Of a DNA stretch of 64,000 nt, positions 24,556-35,994 are shown piece after piece; the stretch's first letter is position 1, and every line of letters begins with the position of its first letter. Position numbers and translations under genes: made by a program. Under the pieces are notes generated by a model that did no database searches, was not told the DNA's origin, and was given only the letters and a program-made list of their open reading frames with translations. The stretch comes from Pseudosporangium ferrugineum. Its GTDB lineage: Bacteria; Actinomycetota; Actinomycetes; Mycobacteriales; Micromonosporaceae. The DNA is taken from the NCBI RefSeq assembly GCF_003002065.1, contig NZ_PVZG01000007.1, forward strand, positions 248,001 through 312,000, in the 5' to 3' direction.

Positions 24556-25302
24556 ATGTCATACCCACCCCCCGACCCGAAGCAGCCCCCCGTCAATCCC
24601 GGCTACGGTCCTCCGCCGGGGTACGGTCCTCCGCCGGGGGGAGCACCCGGCTACCCCGCATTCGCCGCGCCCGGAGCGCCGCCGAAGAAGAACAACACGA
24701 AACTCGTGCTCGGCATCGTCGGAGGTTTCCTCGGCCTCTGCTGTATCGGAGGTGCCGTCGCCGCCCTCGCCAGCAACGGCGACAAGCCGGACGGTGCCGC
24801 GAACGTGGTGGGCATCCCCGCCACCGGCAAAGCCGGGACCGACGGCGCGCCTGTGGCCAAGGGCGCGACCGAGGCTCCCGAGGCGAAGAAGCCGGAGAAG
24901 AAGGCTCCCGGCCTCGGCGATCCCGTACGCGACGGCAAGTTCGAGTTCACCGTCACCAAGCTGGACTGTTCGAAGTCGAAGGTGGGCAGCGCCTATCTGA
25001 ACAAGAAGGCGCAGGGGAAGTTCTGCCTCGTCAGCGTCACCGTGAAGAACATCGGTAAGGAGGCTCAGCTCTTCGACGGCTCCTCGCAGAAGGCCATGGA
25101 CGCCGCCGGCACGGAGTATTCGAACGACGGTGCCGCGGAGCTGTACGCGAATGAGGACACCAGCACCTTCCTCAATGAGATCAACCCCGGCAACACGGTG
25201 AAGGGCAAGCTGATCTTCGACGTGCCCAAGGCGACGAAGCTCACCGAGCTGGAGCTGCACGACAGCCCGTTCTCCGGCGGCGTGGAGGTGAAACTCGCCT
25301 GA
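24556..25302 (+). CDS. Membrane-anchored DUF4352-type protein
   Basis: A 248-residue protein. A Pro/Gly/Tyr-rich cytoplasmic head carries GYGPPPGYGPPPGG repeats (1-43), then one membrane segment (about 50-70), an Ala/Lys linker and a C-terminal domain of about 130 residues. That domain (FEFTVTKLDCSKS, CLVSVTVKNIGKEAQLF, NPGNTVKGKLIFDVP) fits DUF4352, an immunoglobulin-like extracellular fold common in actinobacteria. Two Cys could pair. AGGAG lies eight bases before the ATG. Its stop is two bases from the asd stop. Function unknown. Confidence 0.83.
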   Translation: MSYPPPDPKQPPVNPGYGPPPGYGPPPGGAPGYPAFAAPGAPPKKNNTKLVLGIVGGFLGLCCIGGAVAALASNGDKPDGAANVVGIPATGKAGTDGAPVAKGATEAPEAKKPEKKAPGLGDPVRDGKFEFTVTKLDCSKSKVGSAYLNKKAQGKFCLVSVTVKNIGKEAQLFDGSSQKAMDAAGTEYSNDGAAELYANEDTSTFLNEINPGNTVKGKLIFDVPKATKLTELELHDSPFSGGVEVKLA

Positions 25303-25304
25303 AC

Positions 25305-26375
25305 TCAGCCCTGAGACTTGGCGATCTCCGCCGCCAGGAGTTCCGCGATCTCCACCGTGTTCAGCGCCGCGCCCTTGCGCATGTTGTCGCCGGTGATGAA
25401 GAGGTCGAGGGCGCGGGGGTCGTCGAGGGCGCGGCGGATGCGGCCCACCCAGGAGGGGTCCGTGCCGACCGCGTCGATCGGCATGGGGAATTCGCCGGCT
25501 TGCGGGTCGTCGACCAGGATGACGCCCGGGGCGTTGCGGAGGACCTGGCGGGCCTCTTCGGCGTTGAGTTCCGAGCCGAAGACCGCGTGGACCGCGATCG
25601 AGTGGCCGGTCACCACCGGGACCCGGACGCAGGTGGCCGAGACCTTGAGGGACGGCAGCGCCAGGATCTTGCGGGACTCGTTGCGGAGTTTGAGTTCCTC
25701 GGAGGACCAGCCGTCCGCGGCGAGGTCGCCGGACCAGGGGACCACGTTGAGGGCCAGCGGGGCCGGGAAGGGGCCGAGGTCGTCGCCGACCGCCTGGCGG
25801 ACGTTGCCGGGGCGTGAGCCCAGCGCGCGGTCGCCGGCGACCTTGCTGAGCTGGTCGTGGAGGGTGTCCACGCCGATCTGGCCGGCGCCCGAGACCGCCT
25901 GGTACGACGCGAGGACGAGTTCGCGCAGGCCGTACTCGCGGTGCAGCGGGGCGATCGCCATGATCATGGCCATGGTGGTGCAGTTGGCGTTCGCCACGAT
26001 GCCGCGCGGGCGGTAGTCGAGGGCTTCCCGGTTGACCTCGGGGACGACGAGCGGGACGTCCGGTTCCATCCGGTACGCCGACGAGTTGTCGACCACCGTC
26101 GCGCCGCGGGCGACCGCGATCGGCGCCCAGGCGAGGGAGACGTCGTCGGGGACGTCGAACATCGCCACGTCGACGCCGTCGAAGACGTCCGGGGTGAGCT
26201 CCTGGACCGTGAGCTGCTCGCCGCGGCAGGACAGCTGCTTGCCGGCCGAGCGGGCCGACGCGATCAGCCGGATCTCGCCCCAGACGTTGCGGCGGGACGT
26301 GAGCAGCTCACGCATCACCGTGCCGACGGAGCCGGTGGCTCCGACGACGGCGAGGGTGGGCTGCCGCGACCCCAT
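25305..26375 (-). CDS. asd: Aspartate-semialdehyde dehydrogenase
   Basis: A 356-residue NADPH-dependent ASADH that converts aspartyl phosphate to aspartate semialdehyde for Lys, DAP, Met and Thr synthesis. It has the cofactor motif GATGSVG (12-18), catalytic Cys132 in NANCTT (the usual PNCTT with Ala for Pro), QAVSGAG and the GHS segment near the active-site His. The length is normal. It starts seven bases after the aspartokinase stop, so ask-asd form an operon as in other actinobacteria. Confidence 0.95.
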   Translation of the reverse strand: MGSRQPTLAVVGATGSVGTVMRELLTSRRNVWGEIRLIASARSAGKQLSCRGEQLTVQELTPDVFDGVDVAMFDVPDDVSLAWAPIAVARGATVVDNSSAYRMEPDVPLVVPEVNREALDYRPRGIVANANCTTMAMIMAIAPLHREYGLRELVLASYQAVSGAGQIGVDTLHDQLSKVAGDRALGSRPGNVRQAVGDDLGPFPAPLALNVVPWSGDLAADGWSSEELKLRNESRKILALPSLKVSATCVRVPVVTGHSIAVHAVFGSELNAEEARQVLRNAPGVILVDDPQAGEFPMPIDAVGTDPSWVGRIRRALDDPRALDLFITGDNMRKGAALNTVEIAELLAAEIAKSQG

Positions 26376-26382
26376 CCGGTCG

Positions 26383-27648
<1,266 letters not shown>

Positions 27649-27678
27649 GGCAGCCGACTCCTTCCCACGCCGCACGTG

Positions 27679-27712
27679 CCGACGCCGCCGGGCTTCCGGC
27701 CGGCGGCGTCGG
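27679..27712 (-). promoter_or_regulatory. Hairpin in the lysC 5' leader
   Basis: Perfect 13-base arms (CCGACGCCGCCGG and CCGGCGGCGTCGG) with an eight-base loop, 31 bases upstream of the lysC GTG. A TAGTGT box lies 20-30 bases further up. The upstream gene is divergent, so this hairpin cannot be its terminator. It may be an attenuator or an RNA-stability element. Confidence 0.55.
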
Positions 27713-27873
27713 TCGAGTCAATCGCTGACCACACTAGCGGCGCGCGTGCCGGTCGCTGACAGGCGATCCCAGAATCCGGCCTGTGGACCATGACACGGCG
27801 GTCCGATCCGGCCCGCGACACGCCGTAAGAGACGCAACGACCCGTACGGGGGAAGAGAGGCGAGAATGTCTCG

Positions 27874-28692
27874 ATGCGCTCCCGCCCCGCCTCGCGTGCC
27901 CTCTTCGCGCTGGCCGCCGTTCTCCTCACCGGCAGCGCCGCAGCCTGCGGTGATGCGGCACCCGCGGGACAGCCGTCCGGACCGGCGTCCGCCCCGCCGG
28001 CGCCCGACGACGCGCGCGTCCAGCTGGCCGCCCGGGCGGCGCTGGCGTCGGACCACCGGTTCGCGGCGCTCTACACCTTCGTCGCGCAGGGCCGGCCGCA
28101 GCGATCGATCATGGCCACGGTCGCCACCGACGGGAGCTGGCGGGTGGACATCCCCGGCGGCGCCCTCGGCGGCACGACCGACGTGTCGATCGCCGAGACC
28201 GAGGCGGGCGTCTTCCAGTGCGCCATCCCGTCGGCCACGAACCCGGTCGCGCCGTTCTGCATCCGGGTCGCCGACCGGGGCAGGGCGGTGCCGAAGAGGT
28301 ACGACCCGAAGATCCAGCGGGTGTTCCGCCAGTGGCTGCCCGTGTTCACCGATCGCCAGGCGGCGTTGTCGGTGAGCGCCGCGCAGCCGCTGCCCGGCTC
28401 GACCGGCACCTGCTTCTCGGTGGACACGATCTCCGCCTCGCTGTCCGCGCCCGTCGACGTCGGCATCTACTGCTACGCGGACGACGGCCTGCTCACGGCG
28501 GCCCGGCTCAAGTTCGGGACCCTGACCATTTCGGGTACGGCCGCGGCACCGCCCCCGTCCGTGGCCCTGCCCGGCCCGGTGGCCGGCGGCGACCCGCTGG
28601 GCATCGCCTCCCCGCCGCCCACCACGCCCCCGGCCCTGACGCCGTCCACGGAGGCGCCGGCGATCGTGGGGCGGCCGTCCCCATCCGCGTGA
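27874..28692 (+). CDS. Predicted lipoprotein of unknown function
   Basis: A 272-residue protein with a lipoprotein signal (MRSRPASRALFALAAVLL, lipobox GSAAAC) and so probably anchored outside the membrane. After a Pro/Ala linker comes a domain of about 170 residues (FAALYTFVAQGRPQRSIMATVATDGSWRVDIP, VFQCAIPS, PFCIRVADRG). It reads like the lipid/heme-independent LppX-LprG style sheet proteins only in outline. The C-terminal 50 residues are Pro-rich. Cysteines 2-5 could form disulfides. It is divergent from lysC. I do not recognise it. Confidence 0.8.
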   Translation: MRSRPASRALFALAAVLLTGSAAACGDAAPAGQPSGPASAPPAPDDARVQLAARAALASDHRFAALYTFVAQGRPQRSIMATVATDGSWRVDIPGGALGGTTDVSIAETEAGVFQCAIPSATNPVAPFCIRVADRGRAVPKRYDPKIQRVFRQWLPVFTDRQAALSVSAAQPLPGSTGTCFSVDTISASLSAPVDVGIYCYADDGLLTAARLKFGTLTISGTAAAPPPSVALPGPVAGGDPLGIASPPPTTPPALTPSTEAPAIVGRPSPSA

Positions 28693-28736
28693 AGCAGCAC
28701 ACGCCACCGGTTCCGTCCCACGATTCGGGCGTACAG

Positions 28737-28766
28737 TTAGCAACGGTCCGATCCACCACGTAGGGT
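28737..28766 (+). promoter_or_regulatory. Putative leuA leader promoter
   Basis: A weak -35 TTAGCA (28737-28742), an 18-base spacer and a -10 TAGGGT (28761-28766). The leader peptide ATG follows ten bases later, so the transcript would start almost at it. Confidence 0.5.
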
Positions 28767-28775
28767 GACGTCGAC

Positions 28776-28847
28776 ATGTGGAACGCGCTCCTCCTTCGCT
28801 GCCGCGACGAGGCCCCATCCGAGGCCGGCACCTCGTCGCGGAGTTGA
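28776..28847 (+). CDS. leuA leader peptide
   Basis: A 23-codon ORF (MWNALLLRCRDEAPSE...) with three Leu codons in a row (CTC CTC CTT, codons 5-7). It ends 50 bases ahead of leuA, and its second half is folded into the attenuator hairpin. Leucine-rich leaders ahead of leuA are known in Streptomyces and other actinobacteria. Its small size hid it from ordinary gene calling. Confidence 0.8.
   Translation: MWNALLLRCRDEAPSEAGTSSRS
28802..28841 (+). promoter_or_regulatory. leuA attenuator hairpin
   Basis: Perfect 11-base arms CCGCGACGAGG (28802-28812) and CCTCGTCGCGG (28831-28841) around an 18-base loop. The first arm starts right after the Leu codon run, so a ribosome stalled on Leu codons would cover or free it. 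A second CCTCGT at 28863-28868, just ahead of the leuA ribosome site, could pair with the same ACGAGG and give an alternative fold. Confidence 0.7.
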
Positions 28848-28870
28848 CGCGCGCCGGTCGGTCCTCGTGA

Positions 28871-30640
<1,770 letters not shown>

Positions 30641-30658
30641 CCCGGTCCCTCGGACGCC

Positions 30659-30687
30659 GACGCCGCCGGCCACGAGCCGGCGGCGTC
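30659..30687 (+). terminator. leuA terminator hairpin 1
   Basis: Perfect 12-base arms GACGCCGCCGGC and GCCGGCGGCGTC with a five-base loop (cacga), 18 bases after the leuA stop. The arms share an 11-base core with the lysC leader hairpin. Confidence 0.75.
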
Positions 30688-30727
30688 CACCGGCGCGGTT
30701 CCTCCAGAAGAGACCGCCGTCGCCGCG

Positions 30728-30762
30728 CCGCGCGCCGCCCGGGTCACCCGGGCGGCGCGCGG
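30728..30762 (+). terminator. leuA terminator hairpin 2
   Basis: A perfect 17-base inverted repeat with a one-base centre (CCGCGCGCCGCCCGGGT and its complement around c30745). It follows the first hairpin by 40 bases. It may be a back-up terminator or a boundary to the next promoter. Confidence 0.65.
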
Positions 30763-30811
30763 AACGTTTCCGGCACGAATAACGACATGCGCGAAACGGG
30801 CGTACGTTGCA

Positions 30812-30817
30812 TACGAT
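30812..30817 (+). promoter_or_regulatory. -10 box, leaderless layout, HNH lipoprotein gene
   Basis: TACGAT is followed by ttattc and the GTG at 30824. No Shine-Dalgarno is visible. Confidence 0.5.
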
Positions 30818-30823
30818 TTATTC

Positions 30824-31495
30824 GTGCCCCCACACAGCGCTCCTCGATGGACCCTCCACGTCGCCGCCGCCCTCCTCGCCTCCTTCGCCGTCGCCGGCTG
30901 CGAGGTGACGGTCACCGAACCCGGTGCCACCTCGACCGCGTCGAAGGGCACCAGCTCGACCCGCACCGGCGACGAGGCCCGCAAGCGCCTGGCCGAGCTC
31001 ACCGTCGCCAAGGCCGGCTCCATGCGTGGCTACAGCCGCGAGAAGTTCCCGCACTGGCGCAGCGCCGGCAGCAACTGCGACGTCCGCGACACGGTGCTCA
31101 AGCGCGACGGCACCAAGGTCAAGGTCTCCGGCTGCAACGTCGTCGCGGGCACGTGGGTCAGCGCGTACGACGGCGACAAGATCACCGACCCGGCGAAGGT
31201 GGACATCGACCACATGGTCCCGCTGGCCAACGCCTGGCGCTCGGGCGCGGCGACCTGGACCACGGACCGCCGCGGCGATTTCGCCAACGATCTCGACGAT
31301 CCGCAGCTCGTGGCGGTTTCGGCGGCCTCCAACAGGTCAAAGGGAGATCAGGACCCGTCGACCTGGAAGCCCGAACGCACCGCCTCCTGGTGCCAGTACG
31401 CCCAGGACTGGGTCGCGGTGAAGAGCAAGTGGAAGCTGACCGTGACCACCGCGGAGAAGTCCGCGCTGACCGACATGCTGGAGAAGTGCCGATGA
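30824..31495 (+). CDS. Exported lipoprotein with HNH/DUF1524-type nuclease domain
   Basis: A 223-residue protein with a lipoprotein signal ending SFAVAGC. The nuclease-like core has the DIDHMVPLANAWRSG motif (HNH His with nearby Asp) and LVAVSAASNRSKGDQDPSTW, in which the later Asn and Lys fit the HNH fold. The SNCDVRDTVL and SGCNVVAG cysteines may pair. This is a common actinobacterial type of secreted nuclease; substrate likely DNA, but unproven. The GTG follows a TACGAT box by six bases. Its TGA overlaps the next ATG (ATGA). Confidence 0.87.
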   Translation: MPPHSAPRWTLHVAAALLASFAVAGCEVTVTEPGATSTASKGTSSTRTGDEARKRLAELTVAKAGSMRGYSREKFPHWRSAGSNCDVRDTVLKRDGTKVKVSGCNVVAGTWVSAYDGDKITDPAKVDIDHMVPLANAWRSGAATWTTDRRGDFANDLDDPQLVAVSAASNRSKGDQDPSTWKPERTASWCQYAQDWVAVKSKWKLTVTTAEKSALTDMLEKCR

Positions 31496-32019
31496 CGTCG
31501 CCCACCAGTCCCGGAACCACCGGCCCCGCCGCCGAACCTGCTGCCACCGAGCCTGCTGCGACCGAGCCGGCCACCGCGGACCCGGCTGCCACCGCGGCGG
31601 CTCCCGCGGCGGCTCCCGCAGCCGCCGCGCCACCGACCAGCGCACCACCGACCAGCGCGCCACCAGCCGATGCGCGCGCGGCCGATGCGCCCGCGGCCGA
31701 CCCCGCTACCGCCGCCGCGGCGATCCCGGCGGCGACCCCCGCGGCGACCCCGGCGGGCGGCGCTTCGGCGGGCGACAGCCGGACCTCGGACATCGTCACC
31801 GGGCAGGGTGGGGTCATGACCGACGAGGTCGGCGTCATCACCGGCGACGTCACGCTGCGGACCGAACTCTCCGGCGGCCAGGTCGTGGTCCGCGCGCAGT
31901 ACAAGGACGCCGACGAGTGGTACACGGTCACCGGGGCCAGGGCGCCGCTCGCCGACGCGGCCGGCCTGGACGCCGTGCACACCGTGGCGACCGGCATCCT
32001 CAACCGGCCCGAAGGTTGA
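31492..32019 (+). CDS. Ala/Pro/Thr-rich protein with small C-terminal domain
   Basis: A 175-residue protein. Residues 1-95 are low-complexity (Ala, Pro, Thr, Glu) with short repeats such as PAATEPAATEPATADPA and PPTSAPPTSAPP. The C-terminal 80 residues form a compact domain (VMTDEVGVITGDVTLRTELSGGQVVVRAQYKDADEWYTVTG). No signal peptide or membrane segment is visible. The start is set by the ATGA overlap with the HNH lipoprotein gene, so the two are translationally coupled. It may be an immunity-like or partner protein, which is a guess. Confidence 0.75.
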   Translation: MTSPTSPGTTGPAAEPAATEPAATEPATADPAATAAAPAAAPAAAAPPTSAPPTSAPPADARAADAPAADPATAAAAIPAATPAATPAGGASAGDSRTSDIVTGQGGVMTDEVGVITGDVTLRTELSGGQVVVRAQYKDADEWYTVTGARAPLADAAGLDAVHTVATGILNRPEG

Positions 32020-32031
32020 TTGCCAGGAAGC

Positions 32032-32061
32032 TTCACAGATAGACGGCTCGCTATGTAGCTT
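32032..32061 (+). promoter_or_regulatory. GH20 hexosaminidase promoter with ACAGATAG element
   Basis: A -35 TTCACA (32032-32037), an 18-base spacer opening GATAG, and a -10 TAGCTT (32056-32061) five bases before the ATG. ATAG-N8-CTAT forms an inverted repeat inside the spacer. The chitinase promoter has the same parts. Confidence 0.5.
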
Positions 32062-32066
32062 GAGGC

Positions 32067-33701
32067 ATGGCCAAACCCGTGATGTCCCGCCTGCTCGCCG
32101 CGGCAGCGCTGGGCCTGCCCCTGGTCGCCACCCCGACCGCCGCCTCCGCGCAGCCCGCCGCGCCTCCCGCCGCGCTGGCCGGGCGCTCCGGGGCGAGCTC
32201 CGACCTCCCCGCGCTGAGCAGCGTCATCCCCGCGCCGGTCGAGGTGACCCAGTTCGCCGGCACGACGTTCCGGCTCGGGCCGGCGACCATCATCCGCACC
32301 CAGCCCGGCTCCCCGGAGTCGCGGGCGGTCGGGGAGCGGTTCGCCCGGGAGCTGCGGCCCGCGACCGGCTACAAGCTGCCCGTCGTGCCCGTGAGCCCCC
32401 GGTTCGTGCCGACGATCGCCCTGCTGCTGGGCGCTGACGACGCCCGGCTCGGCGACGAGGGATACCGGATGTCCGTGGGCGCCGCGTCGATCACCGTGCG
32501 CGCGAACAAGCCCGCCGGCCTCTACGCCGGGACACGCACCCTGCTCCAGCTCCTGCCGAAGGAGATCGACTCGCCGACCCCGGTGCGCCGGGTGTGGCGG
32601 ATCGCGGGCGGGAGCATCGTCGACTACCCGCGGTACGCGTACCGCGGCGCGTTCCTCGACGAGGCGCGGCACTTCCACACGCCCGACGAGATCAAGGCGT
32701 ACGTCGACGAGATCAGCCGGTTCAAGGTGAACTACCTGCACCTGCACCTCTCGGACGACCAGGGGTGGCGCATCCAGATCGACAGCTGGCCCAAGCTCAC
32801 CACCGTCAGCGGCGGTGCGGGCACCGGCGTCGACGGCGAGGGCCCCGGCTTCCTCACGAAGGATCAATACCGCGAGATCGTCGCGTACGCGGCCGCGCGC
32901 TACGTGACGATCGTGCCGGAGATCGACATGCCGGGTCACGTGAACGCCGCGCAGGTGGCGTACCCCGAGCTGACCTGCGACGGGGTGGCGCCGCCGCCGC
33001 GTACGGACACCGAGGTCGGCTACAGCTCGCTGTGCATCGGCTCGGAGACGACGTACCGGTTCGTCGAGGACGTCATCCGGGAGCTGGCGGCGATGACGCC
33101 GGGGCTGTACCTGCACGTCGGCGGCGACGAGGCGCACGCGACGCCGGAGGCCGACTACATCGCGTTCGAGCAGCGGGTCCTGCCCCTGGTCGCCAAGTAC
33201 GGCAAGACCGCGTACGGCTGGAACGAGATCACCAAGGCACCCGCCGCCTCCGCCGCGGTCGCGCAGTACTGGAACACCGACACGACCAACCCGACGGTCG
33301 CCGCCGCCGTCACCCGGGGCACGAAGGTGGTCATGTCCCCGGCGAACCAGGCGTACCTCGACATGAAGTACGACCCGAGCACCCCGCTGGGCCTGTCGTG
33401 GGCCGGCTACATCGAGGTGCGGACGGCGTACGACTGGGAGCCGGCGACCCGGCTGGCCGGCGTGGGCGAGAGCGCGATCCTCGGCGTGGAGGCGCCACTG
33501 TGGTCGGAGACGCTGCGTTCCCTGGACGACATCGAGTTCATGGCGTTCCCGCGCCTGGCGGGCATCGCCGAGCTGGGCTGGTCGCCCGCGTCGACGCACG
33601 ACTGGGCGTCGTTCTCGGCCCGGCTCGGAGCGTACGGCCCGCGGTGGACGCTGCGGGACGTGAACTTCTACCCGTCACCGCAGATCACCTGGGCTCAGTG
33701 A
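32067..33701 (+). CDS. Secreted GH20 beta-N-acetylhexosaminidase
   Basis: A 544-residue exported enzyme that releases GlcNAc from chitin oligomers or N-glycans. A signal peptide (about 1-29, ending ASAQPA) is followed by the GH20b domain (about 48-170) and the GH20 barrel (RGAFLDEARHF, HLHLSDDQGWRIQIDSWP, EIDMPGH). The catalytic Asp-Glu pair is in HVGGDEAH. The full family length is present. The ATG is chosen because it begins the signal peptide and follows a -10 box by five bases. It is on the opposite strand to the chitinase gene 8 kb away but shares promoter features. Confidence 0.94.
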   Translation: MAKPVMSRLLAAAALGLPLVATPTAASAQPAAPPAALAGRSGASSDLPALSSVIPAPVEVTQFAGTTFRLGPATIIRTQPGSPESRAVGERFARELRPATGYKLPVVPVSPRFVPTIALLLGADDARLGDEGYRMSVGAASITVRANKPAGLYAGTRTLLQLLPKEIDSPTPVRRVWRIAGGSIVDYPRYAYRGAFLDEARHFHTPDEIKAYVDEISRFKVNYLHLHLSDDQGWRIQIDSWPKLTTVSGGAGTGVDGEGPGFLTKDQYREIVAYAAARYVTIVPEIDMPGHVNAAQVAYPELTCDGVAPPPRTDTEVGYSSLCIGSETTYRFVEDVIRELAAMTPGLYLHVGGDEAHATPEADYIAFEQRVLPLVAKYGKTAYGWNEITKAPAASAAVAQYWNTDTTNPTVAAAVTRGTKVVMSPANQAYLDMKYDPSTPLGLSWAGYIEVRTAYDWEPATRLAGVGESAILGVEAPLWSETLRSLDDIEFMAFPRLAGIAELGWSPASTHDWASFSARLGAYGPRWTLRDVNFYPSPQITWAQ

Positions 33702-33719
33702 CCACTCACGCAGAATGAA

Positions 33720-33768
33720 GGGCGCGGGTAGCTGCTCTGGAGCGTCAGCTCCTCGGCTGCCCGCGCCC
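33720..33768. terminator. Hairpin between GH20 and dpp operon ends
   Basis: Thirteen-base arms GGGCGCGGGTAGC and GCTGCCCGCGCCC pair with one G-U, around a 23-base loop. It stands between the two converging genes and can end both. Confidence 0.7.
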
Positions 33769-33832
33769 GGCCTCGACGGGAGTTGCGGTCCGCACCACCC
33801 ACCGAGCTACGACATCCAGATTTTGATCTTGA

Positions 33833-34960
33833 TCAGGCCGTGGCCCTGCTCGACCGGCCGGCGACCTCTTCGGCGTCGTCGATCGGGAAGTGGCAGGCCG
33901 TCTGGTGGGAGGCGGCGTCACCGAGGCGCGGCAGCAGCGGCGGTTCCTCGGTGGCGCAGATCTCCTGCGCCTTCCAGCAGCGGGTCCGGAAGCGGCACCC
34001 CGACGGCGGGTTGATCGGGCTCGGCACGTCGCCGGTCAGCAGGACCCGCTCGCGCTGGGCCCGGTCGCGGCGCGCCGGGTCCGGGACCGGGACGGCCGAC
34101 ATCAGGGCGACCGTGTACGGGTGTCGCGGCCTGGTGTACAGGTCGTCACGGTCGGCGATCTCGACGACCTTGCCGAGGTACATGACGGCGACCCGGTCCG
34201 AGATGTGCCGGACCACCGACAGGTCGTGCGCGATGAACACGTACGTGAGGTCGAACTCGCGCTGGATGTCGTCGAGCAGGTTGACGACCTGCGCCTGGAT
34301 CGACACGTCGAGCGCCGACACCGGCTCGTCGGCGACGATCAACTTCGGCCGCAGCGCCAGCGTACGGGCGATGCCGATGCGCTGCCGCTGACCGCCGGAG
34401 AACTCGTGCGGGTAGCGGTTGTAGTGCTCGGGGCTGAGGCCGACCAGCTTGAGCAGGTCCTGGACCGCGCGCTTGATGCCGTGCTCGGTCTTGACGTTCT
34501 GGATGCGGAACGGTGCGCCGACGATCGTGCCGACGGTGTGCCGCGGGTTCAGTGACGAGAACGGGTCCTGGAAGATCATCTGCATGTCCCGCCGCAGCGG
34601 GCGCAGCTTGCCCTGGCGCAGGTGGGCGATGTCCCGGCCGTCGAAGTCGATCGAGCCGCCGGTCGGTTCCACCAGCCGGGTGAGCAGGCGGCCGGTCGTG
34701 GTCTTGCCGCAGCCGGACTCGCCGACCAGGCCGAGGGTCTCGCCCCGGTAGACGTCGAACGTGACGCCGTCGACCGCCCGGACCGCGCCGACCTGGCGGC
34801 GCAGCAGACCCTTGACGATCGGGAAGTGCTTCTCCAGGCCCTTGACGGACAGCAGCGGGTCGCCCTTGTCGGCGCGCTCCCGCAGGATCACGTCGTCGGG
34901 TACGGGGTCACTCAACCGCACGGCGTCGGCCTGCTCCGCCGTGGCACCTTGGTCGGTCAC
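33833..34960 (-). CDS. Oligo/dipeptide ABC transporter ATP-binding protein (DppF-like)
   Basis: A 375-residue ATPase. Walker A is GESGCGKTT, the signature is [12 protein letters not shown] and Walker B is [13 protein letters not shown]. The C-terminal oligopeptide extension ([15 protein letters not shown]) has the typical four-Cys iron-sulfur-like motif. The GTG at 34960 overlaps the DppD stop (GTGA); the frame further up is noise in the DppD gene. It powers peptide uptake with the DppD-type ATPase. Confidence 0.93.
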   Translation of the reverse strand: MTDQGATAEQADAVRLSDPVPDDVILRERADKGDPLLSVKGLEKHFPIVKGLLRRQVGAVRAVDGVTFDVYRGETLGLVGESGCGKTTTGRLLTRLVEPTGGSIDFDGRDIAHLRQGKLRPLRRDMQMIFQDPFSSLNPRHTVGTIVGAPFRIQNVKTEHGIKRAVQDLLKLVGLSPEHYNRYPHEFSGGQRQRIGIARTLALRPKLIVADEPVSALDVSIQAQVVNLLDDIQREFDLTYVFIAHDLSVVRHISDRVAVMYLGKVVEIADRDDLYTRPRHPYTVALMSAVPVPDPARRDRAQRERVLLTGDVPSPINPPSGCRFRTRCWKAQEICATEEPPLLPRLGDAASHQTACHFPIDDAEEVAGRSSRATA

Positions 34961-35994
34961 TGCGCCTCCAGCTTGGGCTTCACGTCTTCGCGCCAGATCC
35001 GCTGACGCTCGTCGGTGGGCAGGTGGCACCGCACCAGGTGCCCGGGCTGCCCGGAGCCGGCGAGTTCGGGCGACAGGCTCCGGCCCAGCCCTCCGGTGCG
35101 CGGCTCGTAGGCGCACCGCGGATGGAACGCGCACCCCGTGGGCAGGTTGATCAGGGACGGCGGCAGGCCCGGGATGGGCACCAGCCGGTCCAGGTTCGGC
35201 CGGTCGATGCGCGGCATCGAACCCAGCAGACCCCAGGTGTACGGGTGTTCCGGCTGCTCGAAGATCGTCCGGGCGGTGCCGTACTCGATGCAGCGGCCGC
35301 CGTACATGACCAGCACGTCGTCGGCCAGCTCGGCCACCACGCCCAGGTCGTGCGTGATGACGATGAGCGCCGAGTTGAACTCCTCCTGCAGCTTGTGCAT
35401 GAGGTCGAGAATCTGCGCCTGGACCGTCACGTCCAGCGCGGTGGTCGGCTCGTCGGCGATGAGCAGCTGCGGGTCGTTCACCAGCGCCATGGCGATCATC
35501 GCGCGCTGGCGCATGCCGCCGGAGAACTGGTGCGGGTAGTCGTCGACCCGGCGCTCCGGCTGCGGGATGCCGACCCGGCCCAGCATGTCGATCGCGTGCT
35601 TGCGCGCGACCTTCTTGGAGACCTTGTGGTGCACCCGGTACGCCTCGATGATCTGGTGCCCGATCGTGTAGAACGGGTGCATCGCGGACAGCGGGTCCTG
35701 GAAGATCATCGCCATCTTGTTGCCGCGCAGGGCGCGTACGGTCTCGGCGCCGGCGCTCACGAGCTCGTCGCCGTCCAGCCAGATCTCGCCGGACACCTGG
35801 GCGTTGCGCTTGTTGTGCAGGCCGAGGATGCCGAGGCTGGTGACCGACTTGCCGGAGCCGGACTCGCCGACGATGCCCAGCGTCTTGCCGCGCTCCAGCT
35901 GGAACGACAGGCCGTCGACGCTCTTGACCAGGCCGTCGTCGGTGGGGAACGAGATCTTGAGGTCCTTGACCTCGAGGAACGTGCCGGCCGCCAT
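34957..35994 (-). CDS. Oligo/dipeptide ABC transporter ATP-binding protein (DppD-like)
   Basis: A 345-residue ATPase with Walker [10 protein letters not shown], signature [12 protein letters not shown], Walker [13 protein letters not shown] and the C-terminal [12 protein letters not shown] cysteine motif of the oligopeptide family. The ATG at 35994 shares one base with the DppB stop. The longer open frame to 36729 overlaps the permease gene and is discarded. Partner of the DppF-like ATPase. Confidence 0.93.
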   Translation of the reverse strand: MAAGTFLEVKDLKISFPTDDGLVKSVDGLSFQLERGKTLGIVGESGSGKSVTSLGILGLHNKRNAQVSGEIWLDGDELVSAGAETVRALRGNKMAMIFQDPLSAMHPFYTIGHQIIEAYRVHHKVSKKVARKHAIDMLGRVGIPQPERRVDDYPHQFSGGMRQRAMIAMALVNDPQLLIADEPTTALDVTVQAQILDLMHKLQEEFNSALIVITHDLGVVAELADDVLVMYGGRCIEYGTARTIFEQPEHPYTWGLLGSMPRIDRPNLDRLVPIPGLPPSLINLPTGCAFHPRCAYEPRTGGLGRSLSPELAGSGQPGHLVRCHLPTDERQRIWREDVKPKLEAQ

